From contig NZ_SNYN01000010.1 in NCBI RefSeq assembly GCF_004363075.1, positions 34,791-98,790 of the forward strand: a DNA stretch of 64,000 nt, written 5' to 3'. Shown piece after piece: positions 17,546 through 25,402 of this stretch. The notes beneath the pieces were generated by a model. That model was not told the origin of the DNA, made no database searches, and saw only the letters and a program-made list of their open reading frames with translations. The first letter of the stretch is position 1. Every line of letters starts with the position of its first letter. The DNA comes from Actinorugispora endophytica. GTDB taxonomy: Bacteria > Actinomycetota > Actinomycetes > Streptosporangiales > Streptosporangiaceae. The translations under genes were made by a program, and so were the position numbers.

Positions 17546-18321
17546 CGGCCCGCTCCCTCGGCCTCGACCAGGAGGCGCCGGAGCTCCTCGTCCGGAACGT
17601 CCAGCAGGTACCCCTCGACAGTGGCCAGCCAGGCGTTCTCGCCCATGCGCACCGCCATCACGTGGTCCGACCGGCTCAGCTCCACCCCGCTGTCGCGCAG
17701 TCCGAGCGGCCCGAGCATCCACTCGCCCACGACCGCGGGCTCCCCCGGGGGCGGCGCCGGCCCCGTGTACGGGACCGCGATCCCGCCCTCCTCGCGCAGC
17801 CGCGCCTCCTCGGCGGTGTCCGCCCGCACCGCGACCCGCGTCCCGGACACCTCCTCGCCGGCCATCGGCGCGGGGACGCCGACCACGGCGCGCGTGGTGG
17901 TGTACGGCGTGGTGAGCGCCGCCATCCCCTGCCAGGTCCCGGTGTCGCCGAGTCCGCCGGCCACCAGGTCGAGGCCGCCCGCGTGCAGCGACGCCATCAG
18001 GTCGGACTCCGAGCCGGAGGACCAGCGCACCCGGGCGTCGAGCTCCTCGGCGAGCCTCCGCACGAGCACCGGCTCGACCCCGCTCACCGAACCGTCGTCG
18101 GCGACCCTGGTCCAGGGCGGGGACCCGGTCACGCCGACCCGCAGCACGCCGCCGCGCACCCGGTCCAGGGTTCCCTCGCTGTCGTCGGGCCACGGGTTCC
18201 GCGCCGCGAACTCGGCGAACGTCGCGAGCAGGAGGAGGGTGACCACGATCACGCGCGCCCACGCCTGCGCTCCGCTCTCGTGGCGGAACGGCGCGACGTG
18301 CGGACCGGGGGCGCGGGTCAT
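17542..18321 (-). CDS. Membrane-anchored family-3 solute-binding protein
   Basis: A 259-residue protein with an N-terminal hydrophobic helix (VIVVTLLLLATFAEFAA) but no lipobox, followed by a bacterial extracellular solute-binding family-3 domain (LRVGVTGSPPWTRVADDGSVSGVEPVLVRRLAEEL...LVAGGLGDT). Family-3 domains bind amino acids or similar small polar ligands. No ABC permease or ATPase gene is nearby; instead it sits between a dehydrogenase and a CDF transporter with four-base overlaps on both sides. It may act as an extracellular ligand sensor or periplasmic-side partner for the transporter. That is inference. Confidence 0.75.
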   Translation of the reverse strand: MTRAPGPHVAPFRHESGAQAWARVIVVTLLLLATFAEFAARNPWPDDSEGTLDRVRGGVLRVGVTGSPPWTRVADDGSVSGVEPVLVRRLAEELDARVRWSSGSESDLMASLHAGGLDLVAGGLGDTGTWQGMAALTTPYTTTRAVVGVPAPMAGEEVSGTRVAVRADTAEEARLREEGGIAVPYTGPAPPPGEPAVVGEWMLGPLGLRDSGVELSRSDHVMAVRMGENAWLATVEGYLLDVPDEELRRLLVEAEGAGR

Positions 18322-19496
18322 GGCTCGAGCAGCACCTTCACCGCCCCGTCCGTCTTGCGCTGGAACATCTCGTACGCCCGCGGGGCGTCCTCGAGCGGCA
18401 TCCGGTGGGTGGCGAAGAAGTCCACGCCCAGCGGGTCGCCGTCGGTGAGCAGCGGCATGATCTCGTCCACCCAGCGCTTGACGTTGGCCTGGCCCATGCG
18501 CAGCTGGATCTGCTTGTCGAACAGGGTGAGCATGGGCAGCGGGTCGGCCATCCCGCCGTACACGCCGGTCAGGGAGATGGTGCCGCCGCGCCGGACCAGG
18601 TCGATGGCGGTGTAGAAGGCGGTGAGCCGGTCCACGCCCGCGGTGCTCATCAGCTTGCCCGCCAGGCCCTTGGGCAGCCTCGTCGCCATGTGCTGGGCGA
18701 TCTTGCCCGCGGTCGTGCCGTGCGCCTCCATGCCCACGGCGTCGATCACCGCGTCGGGGCCGCGCCCGTCGGTGCGGTCCCGGATCGCGTCGACGAAGCC
18801 CTCCTCCTCGAAGGAGAAGGCCTCCGCCCCGACCGCCCGTGCCCGCGCGAGCCGCTCGGGCACGATGTCGACCCCGAACACCCGCTCGGCGCCCAGGTGC
18901 CGGGCGACGCGGCAGCACATGTCGCCGATGGGGCCCAGCCCCAGCACCGCGACGCTCCCGCCCTCGGGGACGTCGGCGTACCGGACGGCCTGCCACGCGG
19001 TGGGAAGCACGTCGGAGAGGTACACGAACCGGTCGTCGGGCGGCCCCGGGGGGACCCTGATCGGGCCGTAGTCGGCGTGCGGCACGCGCAGGAACTCGGC
19101 CTGCGCGCCGGGAACGGAGCCGTAGAGCCTGGTGTAGCCGAACAGCTCGGCGCCCATGCCCTCCTCCCGGACCTGGGTGGTCTCGCACTGGGTCTGCAGG
19201 CCCTGCCCGCACATGGCGCAGTGCCCGCAGGCGATCTGGAACGGCACCACCACGCGGTCGCCGGGCCGCAGGTTCGCCACCCCGTCGCCGACGGCCTCCA
19301 CCACGCCGATGGGCTCGTGGCCGAGGATGTCCCCCTCGGCCAGGAACGGCGCCATCACCTCGTACAGGTGCAGGTCGGAACCGCAGAGCCCCGAGGTGGT
19401 GACACGGACGACCGCGTCGGTCGGCTCCTGGATGAAGGGGTCGGGCACGGTGTCCACGCGCACGTCGCGCGGGCCGTGCCAGGTGAGCGCTCGCAT
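18318..19496 (-). CDS. Zinc-dependent alcohol dehydrogenase
   Basis: A 392-residue medium-chain dehydrogenase. Catalytic Zn ligands are Cys38 (GLCGSD), His60-Glu61 (GHE) and a later residue; structural Zn Cys at 90, 93, 96 and 104. The NAD(P) site reads VLGLGPIGDMCCR. The long C-terminal half suggests the glutathione-independent formaldehyde dehydrogenase-like subgroup. Start: ATG with AAGGAGG six bases upstream, clearly better than two longer in-frame starts. First gene of an operon with overlapping stops (dehydrogenase, binding protein, CDF transporter, membrane protein). Substrate unknown. Confidence 0.9.
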   Translation of the reverse strand: MRALTWHGPRDVRVDTVPDPFIQEPTDAVVRVTTSGLCGSDLHLYEVMAPFLAEGDILGHEPIGVVEAVGDGVANLRPGDRVVVPFQIACGHCAMCGQGLQTQCETTQVREEGMGAELFGYTRLYGSVPGAQAEFLRVPHADYGPIRVPPGPPDDRFVYLSDVLPTAWQAVRYADVPEGGSVAVLGLGPIGDMCCRVARHLGAERVFGVDIVPERLARARAVGAEAFSFEEEGFVDAIRDRTDGRGPDAVIDAVGMEAHGTTAGKIAQHMATRLPKGLAGKLMSTAGVDRLTAFYTAIDLVRRGGTISLTGVYGGMADPLPMLTLFDKQIQLRMGQANVKRWVDEIMPLLTDGDPLGVDFFATHRMPLEDAPRAYEMFQRKTDGAVKVLLEP

Positions 19497-19640
19497 GCGG
19501 GGCCTCCTTCTCCCGCGCCGAGCGGGGCCGCACCGGTGCCGGTCCGGCCCCGCGTCCGCGCCGTTGTCGGTCATGTCCCTGCACAAGTGACCCGGGGCAG
19601 CGGGTTCAACCGCGCGGGACGGGCTTTTCCGGGCTCCGGC

Positions 19641-20543
19641 TCATTCGAGGGACTTCTTGATCTTGTCGGTCATGCTCGTGCCGGGCGCCGCGGCGGCCCC
19701 CTTGGCCGAGCCCTCGCCGGGCCTCCCGTCGGACGTGGCGTACAGCGCGGGGTCGGGCGGCGGCGCCGAGGCGGGGCCGCCCAGCGGCTCGGGGTTGTCG
19801 AGGTAGCGCAGCTCGTGGCGGCCGTCGGGCGCGGGCCGGTGCGCCCAGCGTCCCCGGGCGGCCTCGGTCCCGTCGGAGAGCCCCCAGATGGTGTTGGAGT
19901 GGGTCTGGTCCTCCTCGTCGAACAGGGCGTCGGGCGCGACGGTGTCCTCCAGGCCGTCCTCCTTGAGCTCCTCGATCGCGGCCAGCCACATGTTCTGGTG
20001 CACGGTGTCGCGGGCGAGGTTGAACTTGAGCATGGCCTTGACCCCCGGGTCGTCGGTCATGTTGTACAGGCGCGCGGTCTGCAGCCGGCCCTGCGCCTCG
20101 GCCGCGACGTTGGCGTGGAAGTCCGCCAGGAGGTTGCCGCTGGCCACGATGTACTTGCCGTTCCACGGGGTGCCCGCCGAGTCGGCCGGCACCGGGCCCC
20201 CGCCCGAGACGATGGCCTGCTGGGGGTTCATGCCGCCCACGACGGCCGCCACCACGGGATCCTTGACCGCGTCGGCCGTGACCTCGGAGGGCGCGCCCTC
20301 CAGCAGCCGGGCGACCATCGTGGCGAGCATCTCCACGTGGCCGATCTCCTCGGTGGCCACGTCCATGATCAGGTCCTTGTACTTGCCCTCCATCCGGCAG
20401 TTCCAGCCCTGGAAGAGGTACTGCATGGTCACGGTCATCTCGCCGTAGGCGCCGCCGATCAGCTCCTGGAGCTTCATCGCGTACAGCGCGTCGGGCTTCT
20501 CGGGCTTGGCCTCGAACTGCAGGTGCTTGGTGTGGCGGAACAT
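19641..20543 (-). CDS. Manganese catalase
   Basis: A 300-residue non-haem catalase that dismutates hydrogen peroxide at a di-manganese centre in a ferritin-like four-helix bundle. Expected ligands are visible at family positions: Glu35 (GEMT), Glu66 and His69 (EEIGH), Glu149 (AAEAQG), His182 (VHQNMW). The C-terminal region is Pro/Gly/Ala-rich. Start ATG has GGAGAAGGG upstream. A SigB-like motif (20605-20630) lies 61 bases upstream, fitting oxidative or general stress control. Divergent from the MerR gene. Confidence 0.93.
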   Translation of the reverse strand: MFRHTKHLQFEAKPEKPDALYAMKLQELIGGAYGEMTVTMQYLFQGWNCRMEGKYKDLIMDVATEEIGHVEMLATMVARLLEGAPSEVTADAVKDPVVAAVVGGMNPQQAIVSGGGPVPADSAGTPWNGKYIVASGNLLADFHANVAAEAQGRLQTARLYNMTDDPGVKAMLKFNLARDTVHQNMWLAAIEELKEDGLEDTVAPDALFDEEDQTHSNTIWGLSDGTEAARGRWAHRPAPDGRHELRYLDNPEPLGGPASAPPPDPALYATSDGRPGEGSAKGAAAAPGTSMTDKIKKSLE

Positions 20544-20604
20544 CCGGGTCCCTTCTCCAGAGTGCGGCCGGACCCCGCCCGGTCGCGGGTATCCGGGGCC
20601 GCCA

Positions 20605-20630
20605 GCTACCCTCCCGGCCCGGCGCGAACC
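20605..20630 (-). promoter_or_regulatory. SigB-like promoter of Mn catalase
   Basis: Reads GGTTCG-N14-GGTAGC on the minus strand. The -10-like box and spacing match the other motif copies exactly; the -35-like box is a weaker variant. Confidence 0.6.
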
Positions 20631-20686
20631 CATCCGGCCGGGAAAACCGGACGGTTCTCCCGCGCGCCGGTCGGGCCCGTTTTCCT

Positions 20687-20712
20687 GTTTCGCGGCGGCG
20701 CATCCGGGTCAG
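20687..20712 (+). promoter_or_regulatory. Weak SigB-like motif upstream of MerR gene
   Basis: Reads GTTTCG-N14-GGTCAG, 42 bases before the MerR-like ATG. The -35-like box is good, the -10-like box only half matches GGTAGC. Confidence 0.35.
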
Positions 20713-20754
20713 TAGGCGGGGCGGCAGCAGCCGTGCAGGGAGAGGACGGACACG

Positions 20755-21009
20755 ATGACCAGTACCGCCATGCCGCCGGCCTCGGCCCCGAGAACGCTGC
20801 GCGCGGTCGCCGAGAGCGTCGGGGTGTCGCCGATGGCGGTCCGGCTGTACGAGAACCGGGGACTGGTCGTGTCGACCCGTCGGTCCGACGGGTCCCGCGT
20901 CTACCAGGAGGGGGACGTCGTCCGGCTCCGCCGCGTGGTCGAGCTCCTCGACCAGGGGGTCGACTTCACCACGATCAGGTACGTCTTGGACGCCTCACCG
21001 GACCGTTGA
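20755..21009 (+). CDS. Short MerR-type DNA-binding protein
   Basis: An 84-residue protein that is essentially only a MerR winged-helix domain: LRAVAESVGVSPMAVRLYENRGLV (helix-turn-helix and wing start) then RSDGSRVYQEGDVVRLRRVVELLDQGVDFTTIRYVL. It lacks the long dimerisation helix and any effector domain of classical MerR proteins, so it may dimerise differently or modify another regulator. GGAGAGGACGGACACG precedes the ATG. It lies between the Mn catalase and the sigma-factor gene. Confidence 0.75.
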   Translation: MTSTAMPPASAPRTLRAVAESVGVSPMAVRLYENRGLVVSTRRSDGSRVYQEGDVVRLRRVVELLDQGVDFTTIRYVLDASPDR

Positions 21010-21081
21010 CGGTCCCGGCGCCGGCGCCCCGGGACGGAGACGACGGGGTGCCGGCGCCGGGGGTTTCGGAGCGGGCCGGGC

Positions 21082-21921
21082 CTACTGGTCGGGCACGAGC
21101 TGGCCGCGCAGCGTCGCCAGGATCGCCGCGAGCCTGCGCGAGACGTGCATCTGGGACAGGCCCACCAGTTCGGCGATCTGCGCCTGGGTCTTGTCCCCCG
21201 CGAACCGCAGCAGCAGGATGCGCCGGTCGCGGGCCGGGAGCGCGGCCAGGGCCGGACGGAGGGTGGCGTGGTCCACGACCCGCTCCAGCGCCTCGTCCAG
21301 TCCGCCGAGGGTGTCGCCCAGCGTGGTCCCGTCCTCGTCGGCCCCGAAGGGCACGTCCAGGGAGAGCGTGCTGTAAGCGCGCGCGGCGTCGATGAGCTCA
21401 AGGGTCTCCTCCTCGTCCAGCTCGAGCAGCACGGCCAGTTCGCGCACGGTGGGCGAGCGCCCGTTCCGCTGGGCGAACTCCGCGGTCACCCGGTTGAGCT
21501 CGGCGCGCCGCTCCTGGTGCTTGCGGGGCACCCGGACCGCCCAGGTCCGGTCCCTGAAGTGCCGTTTGACCTCGCCCGTCATCATGGGCAGCGCGTAGGA
21601 GATGAACTCCTTGCCGTAGGCGGGGTCGAAGTTGCGGATCGCGTTGTAGAGGCCGACCATCGCGACCTGGCGCAGGTCCTCCTCGGGTTCGCCGCGGTTG
21701 CGGTACTGGCGGGCGATGCGCCTGGCGACGGGCGTGTGCAGCTCGGTCAGCTCGACGTAGATGCGCTCGCGGCGGTCCGGGTCCTCGCGGACGCGGCCGA
21801 GCTCCTCGAGCAGTTCGCGGGTTTGACGCAGGTAGGCGTCGTCGGAGTGGCGGTTTGGCGGGACGCGGCGACCGTTCCTGCTGCTGGTGCCGCAACCGTG
21901 ATGTGAAGCCGAAACGGACAT
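21082..21921 (-). CDS. RNA polymerase sigma factor, SigB/SigF/SigG family
   Basis: A 279-residue group-3 sigma factor. Region 2 (EDLRQVAMVGLYNAIRNFDPAYGKEF, then TGEVKRHFRDRTWAVRVPRK) and region 3 precede a region 4 helix-turn-helix (TQAQIAELVGLSQMHVSRRLAAIL). In actinomycetes such factors drive osmotic, oxidative and developmental regulons and are held by anti-sigma kinases with SpoIIE-type phosphatases. No anti-sigma gene is adjacent. It lies in the middle of a region where many genes carry a GTTT-N14-GGTAGC promoter motif, so it is the natural candidate to read them. I do not see that motif in front of its own gene. Confidence 0.92.
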   Translation of the reverse strand: MSVSASHHGCGTSSRNGRRVPPNRHSDDAYLRQTRELLEELGRVREDPDRRERIYVELTELHTPVARRIARQYRNRGEPEEDLRQVAMVGLYNAIRNFDPAYGKEFISYALPMMTGEVKRHFRDRTWAVRVPRKHQERRAELNRVTAEFAQRNGRSPTVRELAVLLELDEEETLELIDAARAYSTLSLDVPFGADEDGTTLGDTLGGLDEALERVVDHATLRPALAALPARDRRILLLRFAGDKTQAQIAELVGLSQMHVSRRLAAILATLRGQLVPDQ

Positions 21922-22265
21922 TGCGAAACGTCCCCCGCAGGGTCATGGTGAAAGTTTCCGGCACTTCGGGCAGGTGGCCCGCGCGATGGCCGGTGCCACC
22001 GGGAAATCCCGCTCAGGAGCGACCCACCGGTCGATTCGCGGTGTTCGGTCGTCTCCAGGTGAAAGGCGGGCCGAAGTGACGGATGGGATTTAGGTCCTCA
22101 TTCGGACCTGCGAACGCCACCCACTGTAAGCAAGACATCACGGTTAGGGAACGAACACGGCCGAAACCGGAAGGTTGTTTTGCCAGGGGACAAGGTGCCG
22201 GAGTTTGAGGCGGCCACCGTCGGTGAATGGGTTCCTCTCAGGTGCACACACGACCGGGAGGCAGC
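21922..22265. other. Divergent promoter region, sigma factor and SDR genes
   Basis: About 340 bases without a gene. Relatively A/T-rich around 22085-22200. A GTTTGA-N13-GGTGAA string (22203-22227) is only a poor match to the SigB-like motif upstream of the SDR gene. GGAGGCAGC before 22266 is the SDR ribosome site. Confidence 0.4.
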
Positions 22266-23345
22266 ATGCGAGGACGAGCGGCAGTGGCCGGACTGGCGGG
22301 GGCGGCGGGACTGGCGGGAACGGCCGTGACGGCGGGGGTGCTCGCCGCCGCGGTCTGGAGCGGCCGCCGCCCCGTGTTCGGATTGCGCGGCCGCACCGCC
22401 CTGGTCACCGGGGGGTCGCGGGGCCTGGGTCTGCTGCTGGCCCGCGAGCTGGGCGCGCGGGGGTGCCGCGTCGTCGTGTGCGCCCGGGACGGCGACGAGC
22501 TGGACCGGGCGGCCGCGGACCTGACCGCCCGCGGGGTCCGGGCGCACGCCCTGGCCTGCGACCTGCGCGACCCCGATGCCGTGCGCGCCATGGTGGCCGA
22601 CGCGGCGGCCCGGTTCGACGGGCTCGACATCGTCGTCAACAACGCGGGCATCATCCACACCGCCCCGCTGGACTCGCTGGACGAGGCCGACTTCCACGAC
22701 GCGATGGACACGGTCTTCTGGGCCTCGCTGCGCGTCGCCCAGGCCGCCCGGCCGCACCTGCGCGGCGGCGGGGTCCTCGTCAACATCACCTCGATCGGGG
22801 GCAAGATCAGCCCTCCCCACCTTCTTCCCTACGCCTGCGCCAAGTTCGCGCAGGTCGGCCTGTCCGAGGGGCTGGACTCCGAACTCGCCCGCCACGGCAC
22901 GCGGGTGCTCACCGTCGTCCCCGGCCTGATGCGGACCGGATCGCCCCGGCGCGCCCTCTTCGGGGGCCGGCCCGGCCTGGAGTACGCCTGGTTCGCCGCC
23001 CTGGCCTCGATACCGCTGGTGTCCATGAACGGCGAGCGCGCGGCACGGCGGATCGTCGACGCCGTCCAGCAGGGGCGGCACCACCTCACCCTGACCCCGG
23101 TGGCGCACACCGCCGTGACCGCCCACGGCATGGCGCCGAGGCTCACCCAGGCGGTGCTGCGCGCCATGAACCGGGTGCTGCCCGGCCCCGGCCCGGGGCC
23201 CGTGCGGCCCACCAGCGGCCTGGAGGCCGCCCCCCAAGCGGACCGGTGGGGGCTGGGCCTGCTCACCCGCCTCAACGACAGAGCGGGCGAGCGGACCAAC
23301 CAGCTGCCCGCCCACAACGGCCGCCACACGCCGTCGGGGGACTAG
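22266..23345 (+). CDS. Short-chain dehydrogenase with N-terminal membrane helix
   Basis: A 359-residue protein. The first ~35 residues form a Gly/Ala-rich hydrophobic helix (AGLAGAAGLAGTAVTAGVLAAAVW), followed by a classical SDR domain: TGGSRGLG cofactor site, NNAG, catalytic Ser in ITSIGG, and YACAK (Tyr-x3-Lys). The C-terminal ~90 residues extend beyond the usual SDR and end in a polar tail. NAD(P)-dependent oxidoreductase of unknown substrate, likely membrane-attached. Start chosen at ATG after GGAGGCAGC; a longer in-frame start exists. Followed by a member of the dispersed hairpin family. Confidence 0.85.
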   Translation: MRGRAAVAGLAGAAGLAGTAVTAGVLAAAVWSGRRPVFGLRGRTALVTGGSRGLGLLLARELGARGCRVVVCARDGDELDRAAADLTARGVRAHALACDLRDPDAVRAMVADAAARFDGLDIVVNNAGIIHTAPLDSLDEADFHDAMDTVFWASLRVAQAARPHLRGGGVLVNITSIGGKISPPHLLPYACAKFAQVGLSEGLDSELARHGTRVLTVVPGLMRTGSPRRALFGGRPGLEYAWFAALASIPLVSMNGERAARRIVDAVQQGRHHLTLTPVAHTAVTAHGMAPRLTQAVLRAMNRVLPGPGPGPVRPTSGLEAAPQADRWGLGLLTRLNDRAGERTNQLPAHNGRHTPSGD

Positions 23346-23359
23346 CCTCCCGCGTGTCT

Positions 23360-23429
23360 CCCCGGTGATCTTGACCTTTCCGGGGTCTCGGAGACGGTTG
23401 AGACCCCGGAAACGCCAAGATCACCGGGG
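23360..23429. repeat. Dispersed hairpin, GGTGATCTTGACC family
   Basis: Arms of 30 bases (23360-23389 and 23400-23429) with two mismatches; the left arm begins CCCCGGTGATCTTGACC. Lies just after the SDR stop, so it probably acts as its terminator. Closely related hairpins are at 41202-41279 and 52945-53008. Confidence 0.8.
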
Positions 23430-23450
23430 GGACGGAAAAGGGTGCCCCGC

Positions 23451-23476
23451 GTTTGAAGCGGTTCGAGGGCGGTAGC
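23451..23476 (+). promoter_or_regulatory. SigB-like promoter of NTase-BON operon
   Basis: GTTTGA-N14-GGTAGC, a perfect copy of the window's recurring motif, 73 bases before the ATG at 23549. Confidence 0.65.
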
Positions 23477-23548
23477 GGAGGGTCTCGAGCACCACGACCC
23501 GGCCGGGCCGGCCCACAGCGCGCCCCGGTCGGTAGAAGGGGCCGTCCG

Positions 23549-24370
23549 ATGGAGCACGAACCACGCACTCGGGCGCTGCTGACCACGCTCAAACGCGTGG
23601 CGGGCGCGTTCAAGGCCGACGGGGTGCCGTTCGCACTGAGCGGGGGCTTCGCGGCGTTCGCGCGGGGGGCGCCGCCCTCCCGGCACGACGTGGACTTCGC
23701 GGTGCTGCCCGAGGACGCCGAACGGGCCCTGGAGGTCCTGGCCAAGGCGGGCCTGACGCCCGCCGACACCGTGGAGGACTGGCTGGTCAAGGCCCACGAC
23801 GGCGACGTCCTCGTGGACCTGATCCACAGTCCGTCCGACCTCCCGGTCACACGCGCCATGCTGGACCGCGCCACGCCCCTGAAGGTGGACTCGGTGCACG
23901 TCCCGGTGCTGGACGCCACCGACCTGCTTGTCATGCGGCTGCGCGCCTTCACCGAGCACGAGTGCGACTTCGCCGGGCCGCTCGTCACGGCCCGGGCGCT
24001 GCGCGAGCAGGTGGACTGGGAGCAGGTCCGCGTCCGCGTCCGCGGCTCCCCCTACGCACTGGCGTTCCTGGTGCTGCTGGGAGGTCTGGACGTGATCAGC
24101 AGAGAGGAGAGCGGAATGCCGCACGAGGCTCCGCAGTACGCGGCGGGCCACCTCCAGCAGACACTGGCGGAGGATCCGCGCACCGCCGAACAGGGAATCC
24201 GGGTGCGGGTGGTGGGGGAGGACGTCTATCTGTCCGGAGAGGTCTCGTGTCCCCGCCGCCGCCTCAAGGTCGTCGAGGTGGCCGAGGAGACGATGGCGGG
24301 CTACCGCGTCCACGACGAACTGTCCGTCGTCCGGATGGACGGCCCGATCCGGGAGGAGCGACTGCCATGA
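23549..24370 (+). CDS. Nucleotidyltransferase-fold protein fused to a BON domain
   Basis: A 273-residue protein. Residues about 20-160 form a nucleotidyltransferase-like domain with GGFAAFARG and the metal-binding RHDVDFAVL (Asp-x-Asp), as in AbiEii-like or MNT-type transferases. Residues about 195-265 form a BON-like domain (LQQTLAEDPRTAEQGIRVRVVGEDVYLSGEVSC). The two are separated by a segment containing an internal ATG (24116) with a strong AGAGAGGAGAGCGG ribosome site, so a free BON protein may also be made. Starts after a perfect SigB-like promoter and overlaps the phosphoesterase gene (ATGA). Target unknown. Confidence 0.75.
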   Translation: MEHEPRTRALLTTLKRVAGAFKADGVPFALSGGFAAFARGAPPSRHDVDFAVLPEDAERALEVLAKAGLTPADTVEDWLVKAHDGDVLVDLIHSPSDLPVTRAMLDRATPLKVDSVHVPVLDATDLLVMRLRAFTEHECDFAGPLVTARALREQVDWEQVRVRVRGSPYALAFLVLLGGLDVISREESGMPHEAPQYAAGHLQQTLAEDPRTAEQGIRVRVVGEDVYLSGEVSCPRRRLKVVEVAEETMAGYRVHDELSVVRMDGPIREERLP

Positions 24371-25080
24371 TCACCGTCGCGGCAGTGGGTGACGTGCACC
24401 TGGACGAGGAGATGCGCGGCCGCTACCGGGAGCGGCTGGGGCGGCTCGCCGACGACGCGGACGTGCTGCTCCTGGCCGGGGACCTCACCAAGCACGGCAC
24501 GGTCGAGGAGGGCCGGGTCGTGGCGGAGGAGTTCCGCGGCCTGCCGGTGCCCGTCGTCGCGGTGCTCGGCAACCACGACTACCAGTCCGACGCCCAGGAC
24601 AAGATCGCCGAGACGATGCGGGCGGAGGGGATCACGGTCCTGGAGGGCGACGCGGTCGCGCTCGACTGCGCGGGCGGGCGGCTCGGCGTCGCCGGGGTGA
24701 AGGGCTTCGGCATGGGCTTCTCGGGTAAGTGCGCCTCGGAGTTCGGCGAACCCGAGATGAAGAGCTTCGTCCGGCACTCGCGCGACGCCGCCGAGCGCCT
24801 CCGGGAGGCCTTCAAGTCCCTGGACACCGAGCTCACGGTCGCTCTCACCCACTACTCGCCGGTCAAGGACACCCTGGTCGGCGAGCCTCCGGAGATCTAC
24901 CCGTTTCTGGGCAGCTACCTGCTCGCCGAGGCCGTCGACACCGCGGGCGCGCACCTGGCGGTGCACGGCCACGCCCACAAGGGCACCGAGTGCGGGCTGA
25001 CACCGGGCGGGGTGCGGGTGCGCAACGTCGCGCTTCCGGTGCTGGGCCGCCCCTACGGCGTGTACCGGATCCAGGACTGA
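24367..25080 (+). CDS. Calcineurin-like metallophosphoesterase
   Basis: A 237-residue phosphoesterase. Dinuclear metal motifs: GDVHLDE (Asp, His), LLAGDLTKHG, LGNHDY (Asn-His-Asp), ALTHYSP and HGHAHKG. Predicted cytoplasmic, cleaving a phosphodiester or phosphomonoester of unknown identity. Translationally coupled to the NTase-BON gene by a four-base overlap, so a nucleotide-modifying pair (attach/remove) is conceivable. Ends before a strong bidirectional terminator. Confidence 0.88.
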   Translation: MITVAAVGDVHLDEEMRGRYRERLGRLADDADVLLLAGDLTKHGTVEEGRVVAEEFRGLPVPVVAVLGNHDYQSDAQDKIAETMRAEGITVLEGDAVALDCAGGRLGVAGVKGFGMGFSGKCASEFGEPEMKSFVRHSRDAAERLREAFKSLDTELTVALTHYSPVKDTLVGEPPEIYPFLGSYLLAEAVDTAGAHLAVHGHAHKGTECGLTPGGVRVRNVALPVLGRPYGVYRIQD

Positions 25081-25097
25081 CCCGCCGGACCCGCGTC

Positions 25098-25141
25098 ACC
25101 GCGCGGCGGCCCCTCCCGGTCGGGAGGGGCCGCCGCGCGGT
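25098..25141. terminator. Bidirectional terminator hairpin
   Basis: A 20-base arm beginning ACCGCGCGGCGG pairs perfectly with its complement across a tiny GGTC loop, between the convergent phosphoesterase and DUF2795 genes. Confidence 0.75.
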
Positions 25142-25146
25142 GGCGG

Positions 25147-25350
25147 TCAGTGGCCGCCGGTGGCGTCGGACACCGCCGAGCTCACCTCGTTGGGCCCCTC
25201 GTAGTCGCGGTCCTCGATCTCGCGCAGCGCGTCGAGCACGTGGTCCCCGGCGCTGTTGTTCCGGGCGTGCCTGACGAGGTCGTCGCGGCCCGCCGGGTAC
25301 TCGATGCCGGCCAGCGCCTTCTGCACCTCGATGAACGTCGGGTCTGCCAT
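25147..25350 (-). CDS. DUF2795 small protein
   Basis: A 67-residue acidic protein with the DUF2795 pattern: FIEVQKALAGIEYPAGRDDLVRHARNN and a downstream helix LDALREIEDRDY. In actinomycetes such proteins are common in stress-regulated loci; no biochemical role is established. Last gene of a three-gene operon (DUF3140, P450, DUF2795) likely driven from the SigB-like promoter at 27222. Confidence 0.85.
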   Translation of the reverse strand: MADPTFIEVQKALAGIEYPAGRDDLVRHARNNSAGDHVLDALREIEDRDYEGPNEVSSAVSDATGGH

Positions 25351-25402
25351 GGTCGTCTTCCTTCCGGTGTGCGGTGTTCGTGCGGGTCCGGGCGGGGCGC
25401 GC

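Noticed and set aside
18405-21395. 996-codon plus-strand open frame
   Set aside because: Covers the antisense of the dehydrogenase and Mn catalase genes and part of the sigma gene; no recognisable domain and low-complexity sequence.
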